64,000 nucleotides of DNA from Pseudooceanicola sp. (lineage in GTDB: Bacteria > Pseudomonadota > Alphaproteobacteria > Rhodobacterales > Rhodobacteraceae). The notes beneath the pieces are model-generated. The model made no database searches. It was given only the letters and a program-made list of their open reading frames with translations, and was not told the origin of the DNA. Made by a program: the position numbers and the translations under genes. Positions 34,944 to 43,495 of this stretch are shown in pieces; within the stretch, counting starts at the first letter, position 1; the number at the start of each line of letters is the position of its first letter. The stretch covers positions 145,858-209,857 of the forward strand of contig NZ_JARGNH010000003.1 of assembly GCF_029213205.1 (NCBI RefSeq), in the 5' to 3' direction.

Positions 34944-35265
34944 TGACGCGGTCTCCTTTGCTTCGACCCCGGCGCGGATTCGCGGTATCGGGGCCATCTC
35001 TCGCGTGTTGATATAGTCTCGAAACCCGACAGGACAGTGCAAAAACGCTCTAAAATTCCATGCGAACGCGGCGAATTGTCCGATCAGCGGGCTTAAATTC
35101 CACAATACGGAATGACTGGTGTGCCATTCAGTCGGTTCAACTGCGCCATCGGGCCAAACAAGTCCATCGGCCTGCGGCTGTTTTCACATTTTGGGCGAAT
35201 TTGTCCAATAGGCTTGACGCCAGTCAAGGCCACAGCGCGCCACCAGTCAGAAAAGGGATCAGGAT
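34944..35265. other. 322-base divergent intergenic region
   Basis: No gene is visible. It holds an inverted repeat ATTCC-N7-GGAAT (35097-35113), probably on the etfB side, and an FNR-type box at 35214-35227 on the side of the small gene. A TATATC near 35010 (read on the minus strand) could be an etfB -10 element. Confidence 0.5.
35214..35227. promoter_or_regulatory. FNR/FnrL-type box
   Basis: TTGAC-GCCA-GTCAA, a perfect TTGAY-N4-RTCAA palindrome (extended to CTTGAC/GTCAAG), 38 bases upstream of ATG 35266. This is the consensus of FNR-family regulators such as FnrL, which respond to oxygen. Confidence 0.5.
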
Positions 35266-35523
35266 ATGCCAATCAATTCGCGCAATTTTTCCCGCTTCGG
35301 GATTGCCGCTCTCGCGGTGCTGGCGCTGGCCTTCGGCATCGCGGCGCTGCTGCGGTCCGGGCCGGAGGTGCGCGTCGTCAGCCAGACCGGTATCGACACC
35401 GGCGGTGATGGCTTTGTTCAGATGCAGCGCTCGATCAGCGGTGGGGCGGGCGGGCCCATGCGTGACAGCCTCATCTGCGTTATCGAGAACGGCAATCAGC
35501 GCTGTACCCGCAGTTTCGACTGA
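35266..35523 (+). CDS. Small membrane-anchored exported protein behind an FNR box
   Basis: An 85-residue protein. One N-terminal helix (about 10-28, FGIAALAVLALAFGIAALL) is followed by a short extracytoplasmic domain. The domain contains VVSQTGIDTGGDGF, a Gly-rich stretch and a C-terminal pair of cysteines (LICVIENGNQRCTRSFD), which could form a disulfide. I know no family. AGGA lies near the ATG. The FNR-type box upstream suggests oxygen-dependent expression. Confidence 0.65.
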   Translation: MPINSRNFSRFGIAALAVLALAFGIAALLRSGPEVRVVSQTGIDTGGDGFVQMQRSISGGAGGPMRDSLICVIENGNQRCTRSFD

Positions 35524-35658
35524 CAGCGCCAGCGGGTGACGCCCGAGCAGCCGGCGCGCTTGGTCGGTTTTGGATCATCATCGGTCGGATGACAGGTGCA
35601 TTTGACGCGCGTTCAGGGGCATATCTGATCCTGCCCAACAGAACCGGAGCCGCCCGCG

Positions 35659-38151
35659 ATGAAATCCCATGTCAAAGCCCTTGTCGTTGGCGGCGGTGCC
35701 GTCGGCACCTCGATCGCCTATCATCTGGCGCGGGCCGGTTGGTCGGATGTGATGCTGCTGGAACGTGACGAGCTGACCTCGGGGTCGACCTGGCATGCCG
35801 CCGGGTTGCTGCCGCTGTTCAACATGAGCTACGCGACCACCCATATTCATAAATACTCGGTCGAATTCTATAAATCTCTTGAGGCCGAGACTGGGCTGAA
35901 CGCAGGCTTTTCCATCGTCGGCAACCTGCGGATGGCACAGAGTGACGCGCGGATGGATGAGTATATGCTCTATGCCGCCACCGCCGAAACCGCCGGGGTG
36001 CCCTATGAATGGATGACGCCGCAGCAGATCAAGGACCGCTGGCCCCTGGTGCGGACCGACGACCTGAAAGGCGCGATCTACCATCCGACGGACGGCTATA
36101 TAAACCCGGCGGATGTCACCATGGCGATGGCCAAGGGCGCTCGTCAGCGCGGCGTGACGATCGAACGGCGCTGGCAGGTCGATGGCTATCACTGGACCGG
36201 CTCCGCCTGGCAGGTCACCTGCACCAAGATGATCGAACGCGGCGGCAATCTGGTGGCCTCTGACGAACACGTGGTGATCAGCGCCGAGCATGTGGTCACC
36301 GCCACCGGCAATCACGCGCAACGCACGGCGCGGCTGCTGGGGAGCAAGACGCCGGCGATTCCGGTCGAACATCAGTTTATCGTCACTGAACCCGATCCGG
36401 CGCTGGTCGCCTATCGCGCCCAGGGCGGCGGCGAACATCCGGTCCTGCGCGACGCCGATGCCAAATGGTATGTGCGCGAGGAACGCGGCGGCTGGATCCT
36501 CGGCCCCTATGAACGCGGCGCCCCGGCGCGCTTTGCCTATGGCGTGCCGGACTCGTTCCGTGCCGATCTGTTCCCGCTCGATCTGGATCGGATCGAGACG
36601 GAATATCTGTCGATGATCCACCGGTTGCCGTCGTCGGAGAATGTCGGACTGAAGGACGATTTCAATGGCCCGATCTGCTATACCCCGGATGGCAACCCGT
36701 TGGTCGGCCCGGCGCCGGGTCTGCGCAACATGTGGCTGGCTGAAGGGTTCTCGTTTGGCATCACCGCTGCCGGCGGCACCGGTCATTACCTGGCGCAGCT
36801 GATGGTGGCGGGCGAGGCCGAGATCGACATGGCCAGCCTTGATCCGAAACGCTACGGGGCCTGGATGACCACCGAATACGCGGTCGCCAAGAACGAAGAG
36901 GCCTATGAGCACGTCTTTATCCTGCACCACCCGGATGAGGAACGTCCCGCCGCCCGGCCGCTGCGCTGCTCGCCCGCCTATGACCGGCAAAAGGCCGCAG
37001 GCGCGCAATTTGGCCAGGTGAATGGCTGGGAGCGCCCGAATTACTACGCGCCGCTTGACTTTGACGACCACGCCGCGCGCAGCTTCCGGCGCGGCGGCTG
37101 GTGGCGCCATGCGGTGGACGAGGCGCAGGCGGTGCGTGCGGGCGTCGGGCTGATCGACGCCAGCGCCTTTACCAAGCACATCATCAAGGGACCGGGCGCG
37201 ACGGCGTTCCTGGACTGGTTCACCACCAACAAATTGCCGAAGGTCGGGCGGATCAACCTGACCTATGCGTTGATGGGATCGGGCACCACCCGCACCGAAT
37301 ACACCATCGTCCGGCTGGCCGATGACGAATATTATCTGGTCTCCGCCGGCGCCTGGACCGCTTATGATTCCGATTACCTGCGCAAGGCGATCGAAGACAT
37401 GGAACCGGAATTCGGCCGTATCGAACTTCAGGACGTCACCACTCAATGGGGCGTTTTCGCCATTGCCGGGCCGAAATCGCGCGAGGTTCTGGGCGCGTTG
37501 ATCCGCGATGCCGATCCGGCGACGGCGCTGAGTAACAAACGCTTCCCCTGGCTGTCGATGCGCCTGATCGAACTTGGCATGGTGCCAGTGATGGCGATCC
37601 GGGTGGCCTATACCGGCGAATTGGGCTGGGAATTGCACCACCCCATAGAGATGCAGAACCACCTCTGGGATCAGCTGATCGCCGCCGGTGAACCGCAGGG
37701 GATGAAACTGGTCGGGGCACGGGCGCAGAACTGGCTGCGGCAGGAAAAGAGCTATCGCGCCTTTGGCACCGAACTGGGCCGCGACGCCACCCCGCTTGAG
37801 GCCGGGCTCGACCGGTTTGTCGATCTCGACAAGGAGTATCATGGCAAGGCCGCGATGCTGGCCACCGGCCACCGCGCGACCTGCGTCACCCTGCTGATCG
37901 ACGGGCCCGGCGATGCCGATCCCTGGGGCCGTGAGGCGCTGTATCACAACGGCGAAAAGATCGGCCGCCTGACCTCGGGCGGCTATTCGGTGGCCTTCGG
38001 CAAGAGCATCGGCATGGGCTATGTCCGTCCCGATCTGGCGCAGCCGGGGCAAAAGCTGAAACTCAGGATGTTCAACGTCCTCTGGGACGCCGAAGTGACC
38101 GAAGATAGCCCCTATGACCCCGCCAATGCCAGCATCCGCAAGGATGGCTGA
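35659..38151 (+). CDS. Dimethylglycine/sarcosine dehydrogenase-like FAD and folate enzyme
   Basis: An 830-residue two-part enzyme. The N-terminal DAO domain (about 1-370) starts with the FAD motif VVGGGAVGTSIAYHLARAG and has SGSTWHAAGLLPLF, whose His is the covalent FAD site in mammalian dimethylglycine dehydrogenase. An FAO_M linker (about 372-430) leads to GcvT domains (about 435-820), with LDKEYHGKAAM late in the chain. Such enzymes demethylate an N-methyl amine and pass the C1 unit to tetrahydrofolate, giving electrons to ETF. The exact substrate is uncertain. GGAG precedes ATG 35659. Confidence 0.88.
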   Translation: MKSHVKALVVGGGAVGTSIAYHLARAGWSDVMLLERDELTSGSTWHAAGLLPLFNMSYATTHIHKYSVEFYKSLEAETGLNAGFSIVGNLRMAQSDARMDEYMLYAATAETAGVPYEWMTPQQIKDRWPLVRTDDLKGAIYHPTDGYINPADVTMAMAKGARQRGVTIERRWQVDGYHWTGSAWQVTCTKMIERGGNLVASDEHVVISAEHVVTATGNHAQRTARLLGSKTPAIPVEHQFIVTEPDPALVAYRAQGGGEHPVLRDADAKWYVREERGGWILGPYERGAPARFAYGVPDSFRADLFPLDLDRIETEYLSMIHRLPSSENVGLKDDFNGPICYTPDGNPLVGPAPGLRNMWLAEGFSFGITAAGGTGHYLAQLMVAGEAEIDMASLDPKRYGAWMTTEYAVAKNEEAYEHVFILHHPDEERPAARPLRCSPAYDRQKAAGAQFGQVNGWERPNYYAPLDFDDHAARSFRRGGWWRHAVDEAQAVRAGVGLIDASAFTKHIIKGPGATAFLDWFTTNKLPKVGRINLTYALMGSGTTRTEYTIVRLADDEYYLVSAGAWTAYDSDYLRKAIEDMEPEFGRIELQDVTTQWGVFAIAGPKSREVLGALIRDADPATALSNKRFPWLSMRLIELGMVPVMAIRVAYTGELGWELHHPIEMQNHLWDQLIAAGEPQGMKLVGARAQNWLRQEKSYRAFGTELGRDATPLEAGLDRFVDLDKEYHGKAAMLATGHRATCVTLLIDGPGDADPWGREALYHNGEKIGRLTSGGYSVAFGKSIGMGYVRPDLAQPGQKLKLRMFNVLWDAEVTEDSPYDPANASIRKDG

Positions 38152-38163
38152 GGCCTTTCCCGG

Positions 38164-38228
38164 CTTCATCTTGCCCTAAATATTCCGGGGGAGTCGCGCC
38201 GCAGGCGCGGCGGGGGCAGCGCCCCCTC
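38164..38228 (+). repeat. Dispersed repeat, copy B (full length with hairpins)
   Basis: CTTCATCTTGCCCTAAATA, TTCCGGGGG, an inner hairpin CGCGCC-gca-GGCGCG and an outer one GGGGGC-agc-GCCCCC. It lies between two convergent genes and could end transcription from both. Its layout matches copy D inside xdhB. Confidence 0.75.
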
Positions 38229-38246
38229 CGATCCCGGCCAGTTTCT

Positions 38247-38585
38247 CTAGGCGGCGGCCAGCTCGTCAAAGCATTCCAGCGCCTTGGCCGCGTACATCAT
38301 CGCCGGACCGCCGCCCATCTGCAGGGTCATCGCCAATGCGTCGCCGACCTCGTCGCGGCTGGCGCCGCTGCGGATCAGCGTGTCGACATGCAGAACGATG
38401 CAGCTTTCGCAGCCCTTGGTGACGGCAATGCCCAGGGCGACGAATTCCTTGGTCTTGAAATCCAGCGCGCTGCCCGTCTTGACTGCTTTGGTCAGCCCGC
38501 CAAAGGCACGGGTGGCGTCGGGGATGGTCTTGTTCAGCACCCGCAATTGGGATTTGGTCTGTTCGAGTTTGTCACGCCAGGACAT
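38247..38585 (-). CDS. AhpD-like/carboxymuconolactone decarboxylase family protein
   Basis: A 112-residue all-helical protein of the CMD/AhpD superfamily. The redox motif is GCESCIVLHVDT (CxxC then His), the layout of AhpD-type peroxidase reductants. The later GASRDEVGDALAMTLQMGGG helix is also typical. It is probably a thiol-dependent peroxidase or related reductant, acting as an oligomer in the cytoplasm. AAGGAG lies 7 bases before ATG 38585. It is a single gene by spacing. Confidence 0.88.
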   Translation of the reverse strand: MSWRDKLEQTKSQLRVLNKTIPDATRAFGGLTKAVKTGSALDFKTKEFVALGIAVTKGCESCIVLHVDTLIRSGASRDEVGDALAMTLQMGGGPAMMYAAKALECFDELAAA

Positions 38586-38664
38586 CTGCGGCTCCTTGTC
38601 GGTTTCACCGCTGTCAGAACATATCCGGGATATCGCGCGCCTTGATCGGGATCAGATTGCGGGT

Positions 38665-39459
38665 CTATTGCTGCCGCCGGAGCCGCCATTTCTCAAACCC
38701 CACCGCCGAGCCGTTGAACAGGTTCAGATCGACCCTGGTGTAGAATCCCGGCGCCAATCCGGTGCCGCTGTATTGCCAAAACGTCCAGCGATGGCCGGGA
38801 TAGGTCTGTGCCGGGTGACCGGCGGTCGAGCGCAACCAGAATTCGGTGCCGCGCAGCAGATCCATCCGGTTGCGCTCAAAGAAATCCGGGGTCGAGTAGA
38901 TCAGCGGACGGGTGCCGTAATGGGCTTCAAGCGCGTCGAGGAATACCCTGGCCTCGGCGCGCACCGCTTCGGCGGGCGGGCGCTCGGTACAGGTCGGCGA
39001 AAACGGCGTCCATTCCATGTCCAGAACCGGCGGCAAGGCGCCCTTGGTGCGCGGCACATTGGCAATGAACCAGCGCGCCTGTTCGATGGCCGGGCGGCAC
39101 CAGTAATAGAAGTGATAGGCGCCCCGGGCGATCCCGGCCCGGCCGGCGCCGCGCCAGTTCTCGTGAAACCGTTCGTCCAGCCGGTCACCGCCCTCGGTCG
39201 CCTTGATCCAGGCAAAGCGCATCCCGGCCTTGGCGGCGCGATCCCAATAGGCCTTGCCCTGGAACCGCGCCACATCGGTGCCATGCACCGGGTAGCTGGC
39301 CGGTGTGCGCCCCGACCAGTCATGCGGATCTGCATCGCCAAATTGCGCGGGCAACCCCGCCACCGGGCGGATCTGCGGGGCTTTGCGACTCTCGCCTTCA
39401 CCACCGCAACTGGCGATCAGCGCGAGGGCAAGGCAGGCGGTGGCGAGACGGGCCAACAT
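38665..39459 (-). CDS. GH25-family lysozyme-like lipoprotein
   Basis: A 264-residue exported protein. The signal ends in a lipobox-like LIASC (C18), so it may be lipid-anchored. The GH25 muramidase domain (about 58-250) has HGTDVARFQGK, WIKATEGGDRLD, GAYHFYYW and the catalytic LDMEW. The C-terminal WTFWQYSGTG and the basic YTRVDLNLFNGS close the barrel. It should cut peptidoglycan for growth, remodelling or release. GGAGG precedes ATG 39459. It follows the DAO gene on the same strand by 28 bases. Confidence 0.9.
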   Translation of the reverse strand: MLARLATACLALALIASCGGEGESRKAPQIRPVAGLPAQFGDADPHDWSGRTPASYPVHGTDVARFQGKAYWDRAAKAGMRFAWIKATEGGDRLDERFHENWRGAGRAGIARGAYHFYYWCRPAIEQARWFIANVPRTKGALPPVLDMEWTPFSPTCTERPPAEAVRAEARVFLDALEAHYGTRPLIYSTPDFFERNRMDLLRGTEFWLRSTAGHPAQTYPGHRWTFWQYSGTGLAPGFYTRVDLNLFNGSAVGFEKWRLRRQQ

Positions 39460-39487
39460 GGCGAGACCCTCCGGTCAGGAAAGCGGC

Positions 39488-40573
39488 TTAGCGAAAGCGG
39501 GCAGGCGACAGGGCGGTGACAACGGCGGCGGGCAGGGACGGCGGACGGCCATCGGCCAGATCGGCAAGCAGTTGGCTGGCCGCGGCGGCGGTCTGAAACC
39601 CATAGCCGCCCTGGCCTGCAAACCACAGGAAATCCGGCGCGTCGGGATCCGGCCCGATCACCAGCGCCCGGTCGGGGGCAAAGCTGCGCAGCCCGGCCCA
39701 GCTGTGTTCGACCCGGGTGACCGGTTCGGTCACCATCTCCTCATAGCGGGCCAACCCCTCGGCCAGAACCATGTCATCGGCAAAGGCGTCATGCGGCGGC
39801 ATCGGATGCGCCTCGGCGGGTGAGACGATCAGCTTGCCGGCATCGGGCTTGGCATACCAGCGCTCACCCAGCGCGTCGATGAATGGCCAACCCGAGAGGT
39901 CCAGCTCGCCGGGTGCCGGGATCTGCGCCATCGAGCGGCGGTATGGGGTGATGCCGATTGCTGGGACCCCGGCCATTTCGGCAACCGGATCGGCCCAGGC
40001 CCCGGCAGCATTCACCAACCGCCGGGCGCGGACCTCTTGCGCCCCGGCCCGCACCCGCCACAGGGCGCCGTCGCGGCTGATGGCGCTGACCGGCGCGTTG
40101 AGGCGCAGCTCGGCGCCATGTGCGCGTGCCGTGCGCGCGAAATTCTGGATCAGCAGATCGGTGTCGAGGGCCGAGGAATCTTTGCGCCATGCCGCCAGTG
40201 CCACCCGGTCCGGATGCAGGATCGGCACCAGCGCCCGGGCCTCTTTCAGGCTGATCCGGGTAAAGCCGAATTCGGCCGATTCGCGCTGAAATGCCACCTC
40301 TTCGCCGGGCCGGGCGATCAACAGAACCGGCCTCGGCGATAATATGCCAGTGTCCGAGCGGGTCAGGTAATCCTCGCTGGCCTCGTTCAGCGCTCGCACC
40401 GCCGGATTGCCATAGGCCTTGAGGAACATCGCAGCCGAGCGCCCCGAGGCGTGGTAGGCGAGTGCCGGTTCACTCTCAACCAGTAGTGTTTTGCCCAGCG
40501 GTGACAGCCGCGCGGCAGCGGCGACTCCAGCCACCCCGCCACCGATTATCAAGACGTCGAACAGGTCATCCAT
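39488..40573 (-). CDS. FAD-dependent amino-acid oxidase/dehydrogenase (DAO family)
   Basis: A 361-residue flavoprotein. It opens with the FAD motif DVLIIGGGVAGVAAAARLSP, then SEPALAYHASGRSAAMF, which resembles D-arginine dehydrogenase (DauA) and related glycine-oxidase-like enzymes. The C-terminal WAGLRSFAPDRALVIGPDP and WFAGQGGYGFQTA are typical of the group. Substrate is uncertain. I start at MDDLFDVLI (40573). A CATATT lies 6 bases before the ATG and no ribosome site is seen, so the mRNA may be leaderless. Confidence 0.87.
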   Translation of the reverse strand: MDDLFDVLIIGGGVAGVAAAARLSPLGKTLLVESEPALAYHASGRSAAMFLKAYGNPAVRALNEASEDYLTRSDTGILSPRPVLLIARPGEEVAFQRESAEFGFTRISLKEARALVPILHPDRVALAAWRKDSSALDTDLLIQNFARTARAHGAELRLNAPVSAISRDGALWRVRAGAQEVRARRLVNAAGAWADPVAEMAGVPAIGITPYRRSMAQIPAPGELDLSGWPFIDALGERWYAKPDAGKLIVSPAEAHPMPPHDAFADDMVLAEGLARYEEMVTEPVTRVEHSWAGLRSFAPDRALVIGPDPDAPDFLWFAGQGGYGFQTAAAASQLLADLADGRPPSLPAAVVTALSPARFR

Positions 40574-40695
40574 CGTTGGAATATGGCACGGATGCAGCCA
40601 ATCCAAAAGCCGGGGCGCAGAGGGTGAGGAATTCCTGACTCGGCGCTGTTACAGTTTCCGGGTAACCTCACGTCAATTCAAAGTGAGGGATAATC

Positions 40696-41136
40696 ATGTC
40701 TGCCAACATGTCTGCCAAAAATATTTCCGATATTATCCGTGGGCGCAGTCTTTTTCAGATCGCCCCCGACGTCCCGGTCAGCGAAGCCTGCGCGCGTCTG
40801 GCCCAACATCAGATCGGCGCCCTGCCGGTTGTCGAGAATGGCCGTTTGATCGGCATCGTCAGCGAACGCGACGTGATTGGCCGGGTCGTGGGGTGCGGCC
40901 TGTCGCCAGAAACCATCCGGGTGCGCGAGGCAATGACCGCCGAGCCCGAAACCATCAACGCCGGAAGCTCGGTGGCGCAAGCGGCGGGCGTGATGCTCGG
41001 CGGCGGCTTCCGGCATCTGCCGGTGGTGCGCGAGGGGGCACTGGTCGGGATGATTTCGCTGCGCGATATCCCGGCGCAATACCATGTGCTTATGGAACGT
41101 CAGAACGACTATGTCCCTGAGCGGCTGAGCGCCTGA
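40696..41136 (+). CDS. CBS-domain pair protein
   Basis: A 146-residue stand-alone Bateman module with two CBS domains (about 12-65 and 80-135). The first contains GALPVVENGRLIGIVSERDV and the second FRHLPVVREGALVGMISLRD. Such proteins bind adenosyl ligands or NAD(P)H and modulate partner proteins. No partner is visible. GAGGGA lies 6 bases before ATG 40696. A bidirectional terminator follows. Confidence 0.9.
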   Translation: MSANMSAKNISDIIRGRSLFQIAPDVPVSEACARLAQHQIGALPVVENGRLIGIVSERDVIGRVVGCGLSPETIRVREAMTAEPETINAGSSVAQAAGVMLGGGFRHLPVVREGALVGMISLRDIPAQYHVLMERQNDYVPERLSA

Positions 41137-41187
41137 GGCGCAAGCGTCGGAACCCGGCAAGCTGCGGTCGGACAGCCCCGCAAAGAA

Positions 41188-41218
41188 AAAGGCCCGGTGA
41201 GGTGATCACCGGGCCTTT
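41188..41218. terminator. Bidirectional terminator between the CBS gene and the purine operon
   Basis: A perfect 13-bp stem (41188-41200 with 41206-41218), AAAGGCCCGGTGA / TCACCGGGCCTTT, loop GGTGA. Confidence 0.8.
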
Positions 41219-41236
41219 GCTTTGCTGTGACCGCGC

Positions 41237-42328
41237 TTATTGCGGAATACTGCCTTCGATGCCTTCGACGTAGAAATTCATCCCCGCCAAGGTGCCATCA
41301 TCGGCGGTTTCGCCCGCCGCCAGCCAATCCGATCCGTCCTGTTTCTTCAGCGGGCCGGTGAAGGGGTGATAGGCACCCGAGGCGATGCTGTCTTTCAGCG
41401 CCAGCGCTTCGGCTTTCACGTCGGCGGGCACCGCGTCGGTGATCTCGCCAATGCCGACCATGCCGGCGCCGATGCCGTCCCAGGTCATCTCGCTCACCCA
41501 GGTGCCATCCATCACCGCCTTGGTCTGCTTGATGTAATAGGGGCCCCAGTTGTCGATGATCGAGGAGACCCGCGGTTTCGGTGCGAATTCTGCCATGTCC
41601 GAGGCCTGACCAAAGGTATAGACATTGCCCGCCGCCTCGGCCGCCGCCTGCGGGGCGGTGGAATCGGTGTGCTGCAGGATCACGTCGGCGCCCTGTTCGA
41701 TCAGCACCTTGGCCGCATCGGCCTCTTTCGCCGGATCGAACCAGGTAAAGGCCCAGACGATCTTGAACGTCACATCCGGGTTTACCTTCTTGGCGTGGAT
41801 ATAGGCCGAATTGATGCCGCGGATCACCTCGGGGATCGGATAAGAGCCGATATAGCCGACAACGTTGCTTTTGGTCAGGCGACCGGCAATCGTGCCCTGC
41901 ACCGCGCGGCCTTCATAAAAGCGGGCGCTATAGGTGCCGACATTCGGTGCGGTCTTATAGCCGGTGGCGTGTTCGAATTTCACATCCGGGAATTTCTTGG
42001 CGACGTTGATCGTCGGGTCCATATAGCCGAACGAGGTGGTAAAGATCAGCTTGGCGCCACCCAGGGCCATCTGGGTCATCACCCGTTCCGCATCCGGGCC
42101 CTCGGGCACGCTTTCGACAAACACGGTTTCCACCGCATCGCCGAATTCCGCCTCGACCGCCTGGCGGCCCTTGTCATGCTCATGGGTCCAGCCGCCGTCG
42201 CCGATCGGACCGACATAGACAAATCCGACCTTCAGCTTTTCAGCATGGCTGGCCGCCATCGCGCCCGATGCGACAAGCGCAAGGGTCGCGGCGGTTCCGG
42301 CCAGGAAGCTACGTTTGTTCATCTTCAT
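41237..42328 (-). CDS. BMP-family ABC transporter substrate-binding protein (purine operon)
   Basis: A 363-residue periplasmic protein with a Tat/Sec-like signal (MKMNKRSFLAGTAATLALVA, then SGAMA). The mature protein starts KLKVGFVYVGPIGDGGWTHE, and TSFGYMDPTINVAKKFPDV is the BMP signature. It differs clearly from the binding protein at 2379, so the two systems probably prefer different ligands. Position at the end of an operon with xdhABC points to a purine base or nucleoside. GGGAG lies 6 bases before ATG 42328. Confidence 0.9.
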   Translation of the reverse strand: MKMNKRSFLAGTAATLALVASGAMAASHAEKLKVGFVYVGPIGDGGWTHEHDKGRQAVEAEFGDAVETVFVESVPEGPDAERVMTQMALGGAKLIFTTSFGYMDPTINVAKKFPDVKFEHATGYKTAPNVGTYSARFYEGRAVQGTIAGRLTKSNVVGYIGSYPIPEVIRGINSAYIHAKKVNPDVTFKIVWAFTWFDPAKEADAAKVLIEQGADVILQHTDSTAPQAAAEAAGNVYTFGQASDMAEFAPKPRVSSIIDNWGPYYIKQTKAVMDGTWVSEMTWDGIGAGMVGIGEITDAVPADVKAEALALKDSIASGAYHPFTGPLKKQDGSDWLAAGETADDGTLAGMNFYVEGIEGSIPQ

Positions 42329-42360
42329 AATGGACTCCCTTCAGTTATTTTGATCCCGCC

Positions 42361-43281
42361 TCATTGCGCGGCGTGGAATATCCGGCCAAGTGCGGCCGGG
42401 GCGCGGCTCTTGTCCGCCGACATGATGACGAGCACGAGGATCGTGATCAGGTATGGGCTCATGGAAAGGTATTCGACAGGAATCGCAAGGCCCGCCGCCT
42501 GCAAGTTCAACTGCAGCACGGTGACACCGCCGAACAAATAGGCGCCGAGCAGGACGCGCCAGGGTTTCCAGCTGGCAAATACCACCAGCGCCAGCGCGAT
42601 CCAGCCAGCGCCCGCGGTCATGCCTTCGGTCCATTGCGGCACCCGGATCAGGCTGACATAGGCGCCGCCGAGCCCGGCGCAGGCGCCGCCGAACATGATC
42701 GCCAGCACCCGCACCCGGCGCACCTTGTAGCCCAGCGCATGGGCGGCATCGTGGCTTTCACCCACCGCGCGCAGGATCAGCCCGGCGCGGCTGTAGCGCA
42801 GAAAGGCCCAGACCGCAGCGACCAGGGCGATGCCGAAATAGACCATCAGGTCATGGCCGAACAGGATTCGTCCGACCACCGGCAGATCGGTCAAAAACGG
42901 GATGTCGATGCGCGGCGTCGCGGGCGGTTTGATCCCGACATAGCCCTGGCCCAGCAGCGCCGATAGCCCCAGCCCGAACAGGGTCAGCGCCAGGCCCGAG
43001 GCGACCTGATTGGCCAGCGCATATTGGGTGAGAAATGCGAACAGCAGCGACAGCATCGCGCCGCCCAGTGCCGCCGCGACAAAGCCCAGCAAGGGTGAGC
43101 CGGTGATCACGGCCGCGGCAAAGCCGCAGATCGCCCCGGTGATCATCATCCCCTCGACCCCGAGGTTCAGCACCCCGGCGCGTTCGGTCACCAGCTCGCC
43201 GATCCCGGCCAGCAGGATTGGTGTCGCCGCGACCATCAGCGAGGCGATCAGCAGGACCGGGTTGATGGCGCTCAAATCCAT
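42361..43281 (-). CDS. BMP-type ABC transporter permease (YufQ/NupQ-like, purine operon)
   Basis: A 306-residue inner-membrane permease with about eight helices. The family signature TERAGVLNLGVEGMMITGAI lies near residues 32-51, and GMTAGAGWIALALVVFASW near 236. GGAGGA precedes ATG 43281. It lies 32 bases upstream of its binding-protein gene. A 214-base spacer separates it from the other permease gene, which is unusual for such pairs. Confidence 0.92.
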   Translation of the reverse strand: MDLSAINPVLLIASLMVAATPILLAGIGELVTERAGVLNLGVEGMMITGAICGFAAAVITGSPLLGFVAAALGGAMLSLLFAFLTQYALANQVASGLALTLFGLGLSALLGQGYVGIKPPATPRIDIPFLTDLPVVGRILFGHDLMVYFGIALVAAVWAFLRYSRAGLILRAVGESHDAAHALGYKVRRVRVLAIMFGGACAGLGGAYVSLIRVPQWTEGMTAGAGWIALALVVFASWKPWRVLLGAYLFGGVTVLQLNLQAAGLAIPVEYLSMSPYLITILVLVIMSADKSRAPAALGRIFHAAQ

Positions 43282-43495
43282 GCTGCGTCCTCCGTTGTGT
43301 GCTGGGTCCGGCCTGGCCTTGCCCGGCCGAATTGCCCTGCAGGGCCTGGGCCGAAACCGGGCTCAGCCCGAGGAGGACCGCCAGCCTGGTCCGATCTGAA
43401 CGTCGTATCGAACGGCGCATCGAAAACCGCATCCGAGAATCCCATCGCAAAAATCCTTGTTGCACCAGGATAGGATGGCTTTGGCGTCTCGCACA
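43282..43495 (-). other. 214-base spacer between paired permease genes
   Basis: Paired BMP permease genes usually abut. Here the spacer contains a minus-strand frame from about 43432 reading MRFSMRRSIRRSD and LAVLLGLSPVSAQALQGNSA, which looks like a signal peptide but then runs out of frame into the permease. I see no complete gene. It may be the remnant of one. Confidence 0.4.

Noticed and set aside
35578..38169. 863-codon open frame on the minus strand
   Set aside because: It mirrors the dimethylglycine-dehydrogenase-like gene on the plus strand, whose sequence is clearly a known enzyme. The antisense frame has the His/Gln/Arg-rich look of shadow frames in high-GC DNA.
38665..39459. Phage lysin
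   Set aside because: The GH25 protein has a lipoprotein-type signal and ordinary chromosomal neighbours, so a cell-wall enzyme of the host is more likely.
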